Positions 9,703 through 19,332 of a stretch of DNA of 60,152 nt are shown here, one piece after another. The stretch's first letter is position 1. Each line of letters starts with the position of its first letter. A program made the translations under genes and the position numbers. The notes beneath the pieces are model-generated. The model worked only from the letters and a program-made list of their open reading frames with translations, was not told the DNA's origin and made no database searches. The DNA is taken from positions 1 to 60,152 of the forward strand of contig NZ_LGJH01000130.1 in assembly GCF_001298105.1 (NCBI RefSeq). The letters run 5' to 3'. The DNA is from Novosphingobium sp. ST904 (lineage in GTDB: Bacteria > Pseudomonadota > Alphaproteobacteria > Sphingomonadales > Sphingomonadaceae).

Positions 9703-12669
9703 ATGGGAAGGGCTTTCTCGAAATCCGTCATGCGCAGCCGCGTCTCCGCGCCGGCGCTGGTTGCGGCATTTCTTGTCACGCTGCCGCTTTCGGCCTTTGC
9801 GCAGGACGGTGCGGCCGCTGCCGGGCAGGACACCTCCCGGGCCAGCGATTCCCCCAGCACTTCGGAAATCATCGTCACCGGTTTTCGCGCCTCGCTGAAT
9901 GCGGCATTGGCCGACAAGCGCGTGGAAACGGCTGCGATCGACACTATCAAGGCCGAAGACCTCGGCAAGTTCCCCGATTCCAACCTTGCGGAATCAATGC
10001 AGCGAATTCCCGGCGTGGCACTTCAGCGCGGTGACGGCGGCGAAGGAAAGAACATCTCCGTGCGCGGCCTCGGCGCCGATTTCACCCGCGTGCGGATCAA
10101 TGGCATGGAAGCTGCCGCGCAGACCGGCGGTTCGGATATCTACGGCGCAGGCAACAACGGGCGCAGCTTCGACTTCAACGTGTTCCCGACAGAAATCTTC
10201 TCGGCGCTGACCGTGCGCAAAACCCCTTCGGCCGATATCGAGGAGGGGTCGCTCGGCGCCACGGTGGATCTCAGCGCTCCGAGGCCGATGGACCAGGCCA
10301 GGGATTTCGTGTTTTCCGCCACGGCTCGCGGCGTGTGGAACGAACTGTCGAAGAAGGTCGATCCACGCGCATCGGCGCTCGTTTCCAAGCAATTCGGGGA
10401 CAGCGGCTTCGGCATTCTCGGCTCGCTCGCCTACCAGAAGCGCCACACCCGCGAAGTGGGCTATTCGGCGGTGGACATCCTTTCGGCCAACCAGAACGGC
10501 ATGTTCTGCTCACCCATCGGCTTCACGCCGCAAAGCCCGGCAAACAGCGCGACGACCGGGGCCGATGCCGCCAACTGCTCCACAGGCAATCCGCGCACAA
10601 GCGATCCCGCTGCCTATCAGACCGTCTATGATGCCCGGCGCGACGATATGCCGAACACCCCCGGCAGCGGCGCGTTCTTCCCGCGTATTCCGCGTTACCT
10701 GAACTCGCAGCAGACGCAGGAGCGCATCGGCGGCACGCTGACCCTGCAGTACAAGCCCGACGACGACACCGACATCTCGCTCGACATGCTCTATTCGCGC
10801 TTCAACGTCACGCGGGACGACAATTACATCGAGGCGATCTCGTTCGGCCGTTCCGCGTCGAACCAGGGCTATCCGATGATGTCGCTCAAGGACGTGCAAC
10901 TCTCGGACCTGGGCTCGGTCGAATATGCCCTGCTCGATGGCGTGGACGTTCGCTCGGAAGGTCTTCATTCGAAATATTCGACGACCTTCAAGCAGATGAA
11001 TCTCAACTTCATGCACCGCTTCACCGACAGGCTGACGGTCGATGCCAGATTTGGCCTCAACCGCTCGGTCTGGAAGGACAAGGTCCGCATGCAGTACTTC
11101 ATGGATGCGCTGGACACCGACAATTTCTCGATCGACTATACCGGAGGCGGGCGCACGCCGGTGCTGGGCTTCGGCTTCGACGTGTCCGACCCGAACAACT
11201 TCCTCTATGGTCCCACACCGGGCGCGGGCGTCGTCACCGGCGGGTTCAGTCTTCAGGGCAAGCCTGGCACCAATACCACCAACGGTCTGATGGCCGAATG
11301 GAACGCTCATTACGAATTTTCCGACGCCTTCAAGCTTCATTTCGGTGGCCAGTACAGGTCCAGTGACTTCAAGCAGCGCCTGACGACTTACTACACGGCC
11401 GATACGCTGGTTCAGGCGCTGCCGGCCGGGGTTTCGCTTGCCGACCTGACGACCCAGATCACCGGGGTGGACAGTCTTTGGGGTCACGGCGCGCCGGCGA
11501 GCTGGGCGACGCTGGACTGGCGGAAGCTGGCCGATACCTACAATCTTTTCGACGCGCGCACCTGCACCGGCTGCGGCGAGATCAATCCCGCCGTCAGGGA
11601 GGAGGAGACCAGCGCCTTCGCGATGGGAACGTTCGACCTGACGGACGCCGTGGGCATCGGCCTGCGCGGCGACGTGGGCGTGCGATACATCCACACCTCG
11701 CAGCGCTCCTCGGGCTATCTCAACCTTTCGGACGCGACTTCGCCCACGGGCCTGTCCGGTCAGTATCGTTCCGCGACGCGCAGCTATGATGATTGGCTGC
11801 CATCCGCGAATATCGTGGTGGAGCCGGTCCAGAATCTGCTGCTGCGTTTCTCTGCCGCGAAGGTCATGTCCCGCCCGGCGTTGACCGTGCTGGCGCCTAC
11901 GGTGACGATCAATGCCGTGACCCGGTCGGGTTCGCTGGGCAATCCCTATCTCAAGCCCATCCGCGCCAACACCTTCGACGCGGCCGTGGAATGGTACTTC
12001 CGCCCCGGATCGCTGATTTCGGCGGCCTTCTTCTACAAGGACATCAAGACCTACGTCCAGAACGTGAACTCGCTGATTCCATTCAACGAACTTGGCCTGC
12101 CTGTCGAACTGCTCACGGGCAGCAACACCACGCCGGACGAAGAATTCAACATCGCCACGCCCACCAACACGCCGGGGGGCAAGTTGAAGGGCATCGAACT
12201 GAACGCGCAGCTTCCGTTCAACTTCGCGTCCGGCTTCATCAGCCACTTCGGCGTTCTGGCGAACTACACGCACGTGATGTCGAAGATCAATTACTGCCTC
12301 GTCAGTTCCGAGGGCGTCTGCACCGAGACGACCAAGGACGATCTGGTCGGCCTGTCCAAGGATACGGCGTCGGGCACGCTTTACTGGGAAGACAGCAAGT
12401 TCTCGATCCGCGGCACCGTGAACTATCGCGGGCCGTTCATTCGCGGCATTCCTGCCTCGCCGGGCAGCGATCTGGTGGGCAACCGCTCGACTGTTTTCGT
12501 CGATGCCTCGGCTTCCTACAACATCTCGGACAGCATCAAGCTGATCGTCGAGGGCACCAACCTCACGGACGAGCAGAACAGCCTCTACACCGACAGCCAG
12601 CGGCAGGACACGCTGTTCCAGACCCGCGTCGGCCGGACGATTTCGGCAGGCGTGAATGTGAAATTCTGA
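9703..12669 (+). CDS. TonB-dependent receptor 1 (RG-I locus)
   Basis: Outer-membrane active transporter for oligosaccharides, here probably RG-I fragments. The start at 9703 is preferred over an upstream ATG at 9667 because GGGAGTGAGG lies just before it and it opens directly into a signal peptide ending at SAFAQD. Then comes 'SEIIVTGFRASLNAALADKR' (TonB box region), a plug with 'FPDSNLAESMQRIPGV' and 'ISVRGLGADFTRVRINGMEA', and a 22-strand-type barrel ending in Phe ('TISAGVNVKF'). At 988 residues it fits the long receptor subfamily (TIGR01782 type) expanded in sphingomonads and Caulobacter. It is followed by a strong terminator, so it is probably transcribed alone. Confidence 0.93.
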   Translation: MGRAFSKSVMRSRVSAPALVAAFLVTLPLSAFAQDGAAAAGQDTSRASDSPSTSEIIVTGFRASLNAALADKRVETAAIDTIKAEDLGKFPDSNLAESMQRIPGVALQRGDGGEGKNISVRGLGADFTRVRINGMEAAAQTGGSDIYGAGNNGRSFDFNVFPTEIFSALTVRKTPSADIEEGSLGATVDLSAPRPMDQARDFVFSATARGVWNELSKKVDPRASALVSKQFGDSGFGILGSLAYQKRHTREVGYSAVDILSANQNGMFCSPIGFTPQSPANSATTGADAANCSTGNPRTSDPAAYQTVYDARRDDMPNTPGSGAFFPRIPRYLNSQQTQERIGGTLTLQYKPDDDTDISLDMLYSRFNVTRDDNYIEAISFGRSASNQGYPMMSLKDVQLSDLGSVEYALLDGVDVRSEGLHSKYSTTFKQMNLNFMHRFTDRLTVDARFGLNRSVWKDKVRMQYFMDALDTDNFSIDYTGGGRTPVLGFGFDVSDPNNFLYGPTPGAGVVTGGFSLQGKPGTNTTNGLMAEWNAHYEFSDAFKLHFGGQYRSSDFKQRLTTYYTADTLVQALPAGVSLADLTTQITGVDSLWGHGAPASWATLDWRKLADTYNLFDARTCTGCGEINPAVREEETSAFAMGTFDLTDAVGIGLRGDVGVRYIHTSQRSSGYLNLSDATSPTGLSGQYRSATRSYDDWLPSANIVVEPVQNLLLRFSAAKVMSRPALTVLAPTVTINAVTRSGSLGNPYLKPIRANTFDAAVEWYFRPGSLISAAFFYKDIKTYVQNVNSLIPFNELGLPVELLTGSNTTPDEEFNIATPTNTPGGKLKGIELNAQLPFNFASGFISHFGVLANYTHVMSKINYCLVSSEGVCTETTKDDLVGLSKDTASGTLYWEDSKFSIRGTVNYRGPFIRGIPASPGSDLVGNRSTVFVDASASYNISDSIKLIVEGTNLTDEQNSLYTDSQRQDTLFQTRVGRTISAGVNVKF

Positions 12670-12710
12670 ATTTGACGACCTCGGCGGGGCCCTCCCACGC
12701 CGGAACTGAA

Positions 12711-12744
12711 GGCTCCCGGGTCCTCCACCCGGGAGCCGCTTTTT
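12711..12744 (+). terminator. Rho-independent terminator after TonB receptor 1
   Basis: Perfect 11-bp stem (GGCTCCCGGGT / ACCCGGGAGCC), five-base loop, followed two bases later by five T residues. It lies 42 bases after the receptor stop codon. Confidence 0.88.
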
Positions 12745-12773
12745 CAGGCCCTCTCTGTTCAGGATTCGTCTGT

Positions 12774-13739
12774 TCAGGTTTCGAGCGCGGAGAGCAGCCT
12801 GCGGTCGATCCGCACAAGGGAACCGTGACGTGCGCCTTGCGGCATGACGAGCTGGTCGCTGGCGTCATGCCAGGTCACCATGTCGCGCGTGGTCTTCGCG
12901 CCCCAGCGGCCATCGCGATAGACATCGTAGTAGCAGACCAGTTCCGCGCCGGCCTGCGCCGTCATCGGGCCTTCCACCCAAGGCGGCGTGAACGGCTCGC
13001 CGAGCGGTGCGAACGGTCCGAGAGGCCCGCGCGCGGATGCGGCGCGCAGCCATTTGCGGGGCGGGTTCAGGGTCTCGTCCTTGACCACCAGCCAGAGTCC
13101 GCCGTCCGGCGCATGAGAGAACGTACCGTCGATCACGCTGAAGCCGGGGTCATAGAGCACTTGCGCCGGGGCAAAGCTCTCGAAGTCGGCGGTGGTGGTG
13201 TACCAGAGCCGGTGGTTGTAGCCGCCTTCGGATGTGCCGGCGGTTTCGCGAAAGCGGCCTTCCACGGTGCTGGACCAGAAGATCACCGTGCGGCGCGTGG
13301 CGGGATCGTAGATCGCCTCGGGCGCCCAGCAGTTGCGGGTGCCGGGAACGGCGGCCATGACCGGGATCGCGCGCTGGGGTGTCCAGTTCACGAAATCGCG
13401 CGTGGTTGCATGGCCTATCGTCACGCCCTCCCACGCCGTGGTCCAGATGCAATGCCAGGGCGCTTCCGGTCCCTCGCCGCGCCAGAGGAAGGGATCGCGC
13501 AGGAGCTTCTTCTCGCCGACCTGCGGCACGAGGAAGGGCTTGCCGCCGCCGAGCGTGCGGAAGGTGAAGCCGTCCTCGCTCACCGCCAGTTTCAGCCCGT
13601 CCGCCTCGCCCTTGCCGGTGCTGAAATAGGCGAAGAGCAGCGGACCTGCCGGTTCCACCGTGCCGGTGCGCGTGGTCGCGCAGCCGGCCAGTGCCGCCGC
13701 GCCCAGGCAGAGCGCGCGGCGGTCAAGCAGCGGGTTCAT
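12774..13739 (-). CDS. GH43-like five-bladed beta-propeller glycosidase, lipoprotein
   Basis: Probable arabinofuranosidase/galactosidase-like enzyme acting on pectin side chains; family placement rests on the beta-propeller pattern. The N-terminus has a lipobox (LAGC, Cys20), so it should be membrane-anchored. Typical features are 'LLRDPFLWRGEG', 'TRNCWAPEAIYDPATRRTVIFWSS', 'VIDGTFSHAPDGGLWLVVKDE' and 'VEGPMTAQAGAEL', which supply the three acidic positions expected of GH43/GH117-type propellers. The ATG overlaps the stop of the upstream GH43-like gene (ATGA), so the two are translationally coupled. Linkage specificity cannot be read from the sequence. Length 321 residues, normal for a single-domain enzyme. 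Confidence 0.78.
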   Translation of the reverse strand: MNPLLDRRALCLGAAALAGCATTRTGTVEPAGPLLFAYFSTGKGEADGLKLAVSEDGFTFRTLGGGKPFLVPQVGEKKLLRDPFLWRGEGPEAPWHCIWTTAWEGVTIGHATTRDFVNWTPQRAIPVMAAVPGTRNCWAPEAIYDPATRRTVIFWSSTVEGRFRETAGTSEGGYNHRLWYTTTADFESFAPAQVLYDPGFSVIDGTFSHAPDGGLWLVVKDETLNPPRKWLRAASARGPLGPFAPLGEPFTPPWVEGPMTAQAGAELVCYYDVYRDGRWGAKTTRDMVTWHDASDQLVMPQGARHGSLVRIDRRLLSALET

Positions 13740-14722
13740 CGGCGCGCTTCCTTCGGCGGCACGAGTTTTACGTGGGTAGCGCTGTCACGGTCCACGGCGA
13801 TCACTCCGTCCTTCTCCTTCAGTTCCGCGATCTGGAGCACGCTGCGGCGGTTCCAGTCGGGGTTTGCCTTTACCTCGTCCTCGCCGCCCTGATGCACGAA
13901 GTAGACGATATAGGCACGGCCCTCCGAGACGATCACATCGGGATGCTGGCCCTTGGCGCGGTCGGTCGGTGCCTGTCCGGGCGTGGCAAGGATGTGGCCG
14001 GGCTGGGTGGTCCATTGCTTACCGTCATCGCTGCGCATGACGAGCAGCCCCTTCCAGGCGTCGGAAACCAGCCACCAGCGGCCTTTCCACCGAAACGCCT
14101 TGGGGCCTTCGCCGGGGGTCGCGGTGAGGCGGTCCTTCACGCTCCAGTGGACGAGATCCTTGCTGTCCGCCGTGCGGATCGCCTTGCCCATGCGCTCGTC
14201 ATTGAAGAACAGGCGGTAGCCGCCGTCCGGCAGCGCGACGACACTGGCGTCGATCACCCTGTCCGAACCGAGATCGAGACGGTGGCCGCATGTCCACGAT
14301 TTCAGGTCCGGGCTGGTGAGATGGACGATGAAGCGCGGGGCGTTCCAGTCGCGGAACACGCCGGGTACGACCGTCAGCCACATGTGCCACTCACCGTTGA
14401 AACGCTCGATATCCGGCGCCCACAGCGTTTCGCCGGTGCAACTAGTGGGGATCGAGGCGGTGCCGCCGTAGCGCCAGTGCACGCCGTCTTTCGACCGCGC
14501 GGTGCCGATCGCGGTGCCGTGGACCCAGCGCACGTCCTTTTCGTCCTCCATCGGCAGGTCGGCGCGGCGGTTCGTGTAGAACATCACCCATTCGCGTGTG
14601 GCGGGATCGTAGACCGTGCTGGGATCTGCAGCGCCGTCATGCACCGGATCGCGGAACAGTGGCTTCGGCGCGACGTCGGCGGCCGGAGCGGCGGCCATCA
14701 GGAGCAGCGAAGCGCCGATCAT
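13736..14722 (-). CDS. GH43-like five-bladed beta-propeller glycosidase, exported
   Basis: Second glycosidase-like propeller, first gene of a two-gene operon. From the ATG at 14722 there is a short hydrophobic leader (MIGASLLLMAAAPAAD) and then 'LFRDPVHDGAADPSTVYDPATREWVMFYTNRRAD', 'GETLWAPDIERFNGEWHMWLTV', 'DRVIDASVVALPDGGYRLFFND' and 'TPGEGPKAFRWKGRWWLV'. Each propeller repeat carries the expected Asp or Glu. The frame is open further upstream, but that segment lies in the divergent promoter region and has no good start, so 14722 is preferred although its ribosome site is weak. Could instead belong to a related propeller family such as GH117 or GH130. Confidence 0.75.
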   Translation of the reverse strand: MIGASLLLMAAAPAADVAPKPLFRDPVHDGAADPSTVYDPATREWVMFYTNRRADLPMEDEKDVRWVHGTAIGTARSKDGVHWRYGGTASIPTSCTGETLWAPDIERFNGEWHMWLTVVPGVFRDWNAPRFIVHLTSPDLKSWTCGHRLDLGSDRVIDASVVALPDGGYRLFFNDERMGKAIRTADSKDLVHWSVKDRLTATPGEGPKAFRWKGRWWLVSDAWKGLLVMRSDDGKQWTTQPGHILATPGQAPTDRAKGQHPDVIVSEGRAYIVYFVHQGGEDEVKANPDWNRRSVLQIAELKEKDGVIAVDRDSATHVKLVPPKEARR

Positions 14723-14796
14723 GCCGCGCGGTCCAAAAGTCGAATGAATTTCAACATGTTCCAATGCATAGAAAGACCTTCCGAGGAGAGTGCAAT

Positions 14797-15792
14797 ATGT
14801 CGAGTGATCGCCGCCGGTTTCTTGGCCAATATCTGGCTGCGCTGGCCGCTGCGCCGCTGCTGTCCGGCCGCGCGATGGCGGCGGCTCAAGGCGGCATCGC
14901 CGTGGGCGAGCGCTTTCCGATCTGGCCGGGCTTCCCGCCCGGACTGCCCAAAGCGGGCGTGAAACAGGAAAGCGTCCTGCGCTCCGGTCCCGCAAACCCG
15001 GACGACCTTGCCTGGCCGCATGTCGAGACACCGATGCTCACGGTCTGTCCTGCGGCGAAACCCACCGGCGCGGCGGTGCTTGTCATTCCGGGCGGTGGTT
15101 ATGCCCGCGTCGCCATGGGAACCAGGCCCTCCGCGATTGCGCGCTGGTTCGCCGGGCAGGGAGTGACCGCGTTCGAACTGCTCTACCGCCTGCCGCACGA
15201 CGGCTGGGCCGGCGGGCCGGACACGCCCCTGCAGGACGCCCAGCGCGCCATGCGCGTGATCCGCGCCCATGCGGCGAAATGGGGGGTGGATCCTGCCAAC
15301 GTCGCCGCCATCGGTTTTTCGGCGGGCGGACACTTGTGCGGCAGCCTCGCGACGCGCTTTGCGGCCAAAGTCTACGATCCGGCCGACGCCGCCGATGGGC
15401 AGGACGCGCGGCCGATCGTGGCGGGCATGTTCTTTCCAGTCGTCAGCATGGTGCCGCCGCTCGCCCACGGGCAGTCGCGCCGGGAACTGCTGGGAGCGAG
15501 CCCGGGCGACGACCTGTCGCGCCGCTATTCGGTGAACCTCGATGTTCCGGCTGTCACGCCGCCGATCCTGCTGGGTCATGCCGCCGACGATGCGGTGGTC
15601 GATTGCGGCAATAGCCTCGCCATGTTCGAGGGCTGCAGGGCGGCGAAAGTTCCTTCGGAACTGCACATTATAGAGAAGGGCGGTCACGGCGCGCCGCTGT
15701 TCGAGCCGGATGGCCGTGCCGGACTGTGGTTGACGCGGTTTGCCCGTTTCGCGGCCCGGCATGGGCTGCGGATTCCCTCGGATGGGGCGTGA
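14797..15792 (+). CDS. Tat-exported alpha/beta hydrolase, acetyl-esterase type
   Basis: Likely removes acetyl or other ester groups from plant polysaccharide. Tat signal MSSDRRRFLGQYLAALAAAPLL, then an alpha/beta hydrolase fold with oxyanion motif IPGGGYA (97-103), nucleophile elbow GFSAGG (Ser175), an Asp in HAADDAVVD (264/265) and His297 in KGGHGAP, a full catalytic triad in the usual order. This pattern matches the BD-FAE/xylan-acetylesterase-like hydrolases found in pectin and xylan loci. ATG start with GAGGAGAG upstream. It is divergent from the GH43 pair and convergent with the DUF6250 gene. Substrate is inferred from context. Confidence 0.83.
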   Translation: MSSDRRRFLGQYLAALAAAPLLSGRAMAAAQGGIAVGERFPIWPGFPPGLPKAGVKQESVLRSGPANPDDLAWPHVETPMLTVCPAAKPTGAAVLVIPGGGYARVAMGTRPSAIARWFAGQGVTAFELLYRLPHDGWAGGPDTPLQDAQRAMRVIRAHAAKWGVDPANVAAIGFSAGGHLCGSLATRFAAKVYDPADAADGQDARPIVAGMFFPVVSMVPPLAHGQSRRELLGASPGDDLSRRYSVNLDVPAVTPPILLGHAADDAVVDCGNSLAMFEGCRAAKVPSELHIIEKGGHGAPLFEPDGRAGLWLTRFARFAARHGLRIPSDGA

Positions 15793-15854
15793 TATGCGGG
15801 AGCGACGATTGAATTGAAGCGATGGGACTTTGAGGAGCGGCATCTTGCGGCCCC

Positions 15855-16532
15855 TCAGCGTCCCGTCCCGAGCGGAACGATCCGGAAATTGCGGATGCGC
15901 AAGTGGCTCCTGGTCGTGCGCAAGGCGAACCAGCCTCGGCTATAAGGCGCGGTATCGGCCATCGTGAAAAGCCGCTTGCCGCCGAAGTCCACCGTCACAG
16001 TCACGCCATCGGCGGCAAGGCGCATCGGCACCCAGCGATTGGCAACGAGCCGCGCCGCCGGATCGGTCCGGTCATGCTCGGGCCGCAGCGGACGATTGCC
16101 CGGTTCGCCCACATAGCGGCGCATCCGCGTGGTCGTGTTGCGATTGCCGCCGATGCCCACGTAGTAAGTCTTGAGCGTGTCGTAGTCGGCAAAGGCCCCG
16201 CTGCGGGGGCGGGCCAGGGGCGATCCGTCCCGCGCGGCGGGGTCGGTGGCCATCCAGAAGGCGTTGACGTCGCTCACCGCATCGTTCGGCCCGCCGGCCG
16301 AAACGGCCATGACCTCGTATTCGATGGCGACGGGGCCGCGCAGTTCCTCGTCCCACCAGACCGAGAGCCCTTCCGGCGTATCGATCTCCATCACGCCGCC
16401 CTGCACGGTGATGCGCGGGGGCGCTTCCGCCTCGACGCGCCAGTGCGAGAGGCCATGGCGGAAGTCGTCCGTTAGCGGGTTCGTCGCTGCCGACAGCGAC
16501 ACAAGTATGAGGGCGGCAGCGAGACACTTCAC
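15855..16532 (-). CDS. DUF6250-type exported protein, copy 1
   Basis: 225-residue exported protein of unknown function. GTG start overlapping the stop of the PL26 gene (GTGA), giving translational coupling. After a short signal peptide (KCLAAALILVSLSAA) comes a beta-rich domain: 'DDFRHGLSHWRVEAE', 'GGVMEIDTPEGLSVWWDEELRGPVAIEYEVMA', 'SDVNAFWMATDP', 'TYYVGIGGNRNTTTRMRRY' and 'SHLRIRNFRIV'. This resembles a concanavalin-like carbohydrate-binding sandwich, in which case it may bind RG chains for the lyase or act on them itself. A paralogue (30956-31667) is also directly joined to a PL26 gene. I recognise the family only as a domain of unknown function. Confidence 0.75.
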   Translation of the reverse strand: MKCLAAALILVSLSAATNPLTDDFRHGLSHWRVEAEAPPRITVQGGVMEIDTPEGLSVWWDEELRGPVAIEYEVMAVSAGGPNDAVSDVNAFWMATDPAARDGSPLARPRSGAFADYDTLKTYYVGIGGNRNTTTRMRRYVGEPGNRPLRPEHDRTDPAARLVANRWVPMRLAADGVTVTVDFGGKRLFTMADTAPYSRGWFALRTTRSHLRIRNFRIVPLGTGR

Positions 16533-19306
16533 TCCAGCGCATCCCCGATCAGCGTCAGGTTCACGGTCGCGGCGATGCCCCACTGCGCGGCATCGTTGGT
16601 GGAGACTTCGGCGATTTCGTCCACCGGCTTGAGCACGGCAGCGCCCGCCACCTTGTTCGCGCCGCGCGACTGGTCGCGCCCTTCGCGGTCGCCTGCGCCG
16701 AAGAACTCGCCCCAGGCGCGCTTGACGAGGTCCGGCTTGCCGAGTTGCACACCGGCATAGGCGGTGTAGCGCGAATGCGCCTGCGTCAGCGCGCGGCCCT
16801 TGCCCGATGCACCGGTGCGCGCGCGGAATTCCGCCTCCGGCGCGTTGTAGAGTTCGCAATATTCGAGCCAGGTCTTGCGGAACGCCGGTTCGTCCAGCAG
16901 TTCCAGCAGTTCGGCAGTGATCTCGAACACGCCGAACACGCCGTTGAGGTGGCTCATGTTCACTTCGCTTCCGCCGCCAACGAAGCGGCCCGAGGCAAGG
17001 TCGAAGGCACCGCCGCCTGCCAGCCAGCCCTTGCGCAGGGCGGCGATGGAGCGCATTCCGGCAACGATGCGGTCGCGCCATCTGGTGTCTCGCGTGCGTT
17101 CCCATTCGGTGAGCCAAGCGCCCAGCAGCGAGCCCCACACCGTGCCGAACTGCATGAAGATCTGGCCATCGGGCAGCGGCTGGTCGGCCACTACCGCGCC
17201 GGTTCCGGCGAGCGGTCCTGCCCGGTGGAGGACCTTGCGGCCGATATCGACCGTTTTCAGCGCATGATCGCTGTCCACCAGACCGCGCATCAGGTCGCCG
17301 CAACGCTCATCGGTGGTGAGATAATAATAGAAACGGCGATAGGCGGCGTTGGAGATGCGCGGCTGCTTCGAACTGTCCGCCCAGTGCTGCACCCCGTGGC
17401 GCGTGCCCAGGCCCTTGAAGCGGCCGGAGTGATAGACGTCCACCTCGCCGGTGTGGCGCGTCATCGCTTCGGCGAGGCGGAACACGTCGGCGCGACCCGT
17501 GCGCAGGAAGCCGTACCACAGCCACATGTCGGTCGAGAGTTCGCTGTTGTCCCACGCGAAACCGCCGATGTCGTAGCGCCAGACGTGCCGGTCGTTGTCA
17601 TAGCTGTGCATGACGTCGCCGTAGTTCCAGAAGCCGTACCAGCGGCGCTGATCCACTTGCCCGATGTAGAAATCGAGTTCCTGTTTCGCCCGCGCCTCGA
17701 TCTTTCCGCGCAGCGGGCCGCCGGCAGCCATCGGACTCCACGGGCCGAATAGCCCGGCGGAATGGACTCGCGCGACATTGGCGACCAGACGCGGCGGTGT
17801 GGCAAGGCCCTTGCCCATCTCGGCCAGACGTTCGCGCGGCGGCGTGGCGGGCAGGGCCCAGATGCGGAATTCGGTGGTGCGGGCGATGCCCGAGGCATCT
17901 CCCCAGCCCGGTTCGTAATCCTCGTAAGTCACGTCGAGCCCGCGGTTCTGCGCCTCGAAGCTCTCCATACCCATGACGTCGTGATAGAAGCGCAGGTCCA
18001 TCGCCGGGGCATCGGGGGCGTGATACCAGACGGTGAAGCGGGCGGTGTCGCCCGCCGCATCCGAGATGTCGAGGCCGACCGGGCAGCGCTGCCAGAAGTC
18101 GTGCATCCCGAAGCCGACGCCGCCCGATGGACCGCCGATATAGCCGAATCCCGGCGCGCGGCCTGCAGTATCGACGTCGATCCAGCCGCAGCCCGGCTTG
18201 GTGCGCTTGACGATGGAAAAGCCGTCCGAATTGGGCTGACGCAGGCGGAAATCGCCCCATGCGGGAATGTATTCGATGTTCTGGCGCACCGCCGCGCCCA
18301 TCTGGTCGAGCGGGGGCGTGGCCTGTCCAGCCACTTGCGCATCGCGGAAGGCCTTGCCCGGATCGCGGCGCAGGCCGGTCAGCGGGCGCACGGCCTCGCC
18401 CCAGAGGCCGCCATTCTCGCCCGCAAAACGAACGTGGCGATCGTGCAACATGTCGCGCATCGGCACCGCGCCTTCGAGGCCCAGCCCGCGAATGAAGCGC
18501 CTGGCGGGATCGCCATCGAATATCATCGAATGGACCAGCCGCACACTGTCCGAGCCGGTGTGGAAATAGAGGCGGACAGAGAAGGGCATCCAGTCTCCAG
18601 GCCCGTCGCCCATTTGGCCGCGATGGCGTCCGTCGAGCTTGATGACCGCGCGGATCGGGCCGCTCTGTTCTACCGTGGCGCTTTCGATGGCGCTGGTCCA
18701 GCGGGCGAGTGTGGGAGCGCCGTCCTCGTCATCGGGGCGGTCCTGCGCGCTGGCGAGCAGGCGTACCGATTGCAGCACTTCGCTCGCCCCCACCCGCGCC
18801 GAGCGGATCAGGGCCTCGCCGGATTTGCCGACGGTCCAGACGGTCTGGCCCACGGTGACAGTGATCGCATCGCCCGCCTCATGCACGGAGAGCGTCTGCT
18901 CCGGTTTGGCAGTGCCGGGAACGACGCGCAGCGAGCCGGTGCGGGCCCCATTGGCGGCGGTCGCATGTCCGGTCCACTTGATAGAGCCGTCCGGCCACCA
19001 GGCCATTGGCCAGGTCTGCACCGCCTCGCGCTTGCCGCCTGCGGCTTCGAGAATATAGCCGCGCTTGTCGAGCCGGGTGCCGCGCGGCCAGGGTTGGCCC
19101 CAGGACTGGCCCTCGTGCGCGGAGGGAGCGCCGCCGTCGAGCCAGACCACGTCGTCACCCGGGGAAATGCGGGAGCCCAACGGCTCTTTCGTGGCGAGCG
19201 GTGCAGCTTCGACGCGCCCGGCCGTGAGCGCCATCGAACCGACAACGGCGGATGATGCCAGGCTTTGCGCCAACATCTCGCGGCGGCTCCAGACCAGCTT
19301 GCTCAT
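16529..19306 (-). CDS. Exo-rhamnogalacturonan lyase family protein (PL26/YetA-like), copy 1
   Basis: Predicted to cleave RG-I chains from an end by beta-elimination, releasing unsaturated disaccharide for GH105. The 925-residue protein starts with a Tat-type signal (SRREMLAQSLASSAVVG). Domain order follows PcRGLX/YetA: an N-terminal beta domain ('WLDGGAPSAHEGQSWGQPWPRG', 'WPMAWWPDGSIKWTGHA'), a central beta domain ('ARFTVWYHAPDAPAMDLRFYHD', 'LDVTYEDYEPGW'), and an (alpha/alpha) toroid ('RRWYGFWNYGDVMHSYDNDRHVWRYDIGGFAWDN', 'TRHTGEVDVYHSG', 'GTRHGVQHWADSSKQPR'). The promoter region carries two CCCACAT motifs. Copy 2 lies at 28236-30941. Lyase activity itself is from family knowledge, not from a visible catalytic proof. 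Confidence 0.85.
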   Translation of the reverse strand: MSKLVWSRREMLAQSLASSAVVGSMALTAGRVEAAPLATKEPLGSRISPGDDVVWLDGGAPSAHEGQSWGQPWPRGTRLDKRGYILEAAGGKREAVQTWPMAWWPDGSIKWTGHATAANGARTGSLRVVPGTAKPEQTLSVHEAGDAITVTVGQTVWTVGKSGEALIRSARVGASEVLQSVRLLASAQDRPDDEDGAPTLARWTSAIESATVEQSGPIRAVIKLDGRHRGQMGDGPGDWMPFSVRLYFHTGSDSVRLVHSMIFDGDPARRFIRGLGLEGAVPMRDMLHDRHVRFAGENGGLWGEAVRPLTGLRRDPGKAFRDAQVAGQATPPLDQMGAAVRQNIEYIPAWGDFRLRQPNSDGFSIVKRTKPGCGWIDVDTAGRAPGFGYIGGPSGGVGFGMHDFWQRCPVGLDISDAAGDTARFTVWYHAPDAPAMDLRFYHDVMGMESFEAQNRGLDVTYEDYEPGWGDASGIARTTEFRIWALPATPPRERLAEMGKGLATPPRLVANVARVHSAGLFGPWSPMAAGGPLRGKIEARAKQELDFYIGQVDQRRWYGFWNYGDVMHSYDNDRHVWRYDIGGFAWDNSELSTDMWLWYGFLRTGRADVFRLAEAMTRHTGEVDVYHSGRFKGLGTRHGVQHWADSSKQPRISNAAYRRFYYYLTTDERCGDLMRGLVDSDHALKTVDIGRKVLHRAGPLAGTGAVVADQPLPDGQIFMQFGTVWGSLLGAWLTEWERTRDTRWRDRIVAGMRSIAALRKGWLAGGGAFDLASGRFVGGGSEVNMSHLNGVFGVFEITAELLELLDEPAFRKTWLEYCELYNAPEAEFRARTGASGKGRALTQAHSRYTAYAGVQLGKPDLVKRAWGEFFGAGDREGRDQSRGANKVAGAAVLKPVDEIAEVSTNDAAQWGIAATVNLTLIGDALE

Positions 19307-19332
19307 GTTCTCTCCCTTCCCGATCGGGTATC

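Noticed and set aside
13760..13790. GGGTAGCGCT in the GH43 gene as a third TAGCGCTA operator
   Set aside because: Only one half of the palindrome is present and it lies inside coding sequence.
11793..13892. Long plus-strand frame running through the end of TonB receptor 1 and across two genes
   Set aside because: It crosses a strong terminator and both real reading frames; codon pattern and composition are those of a shadow frame.
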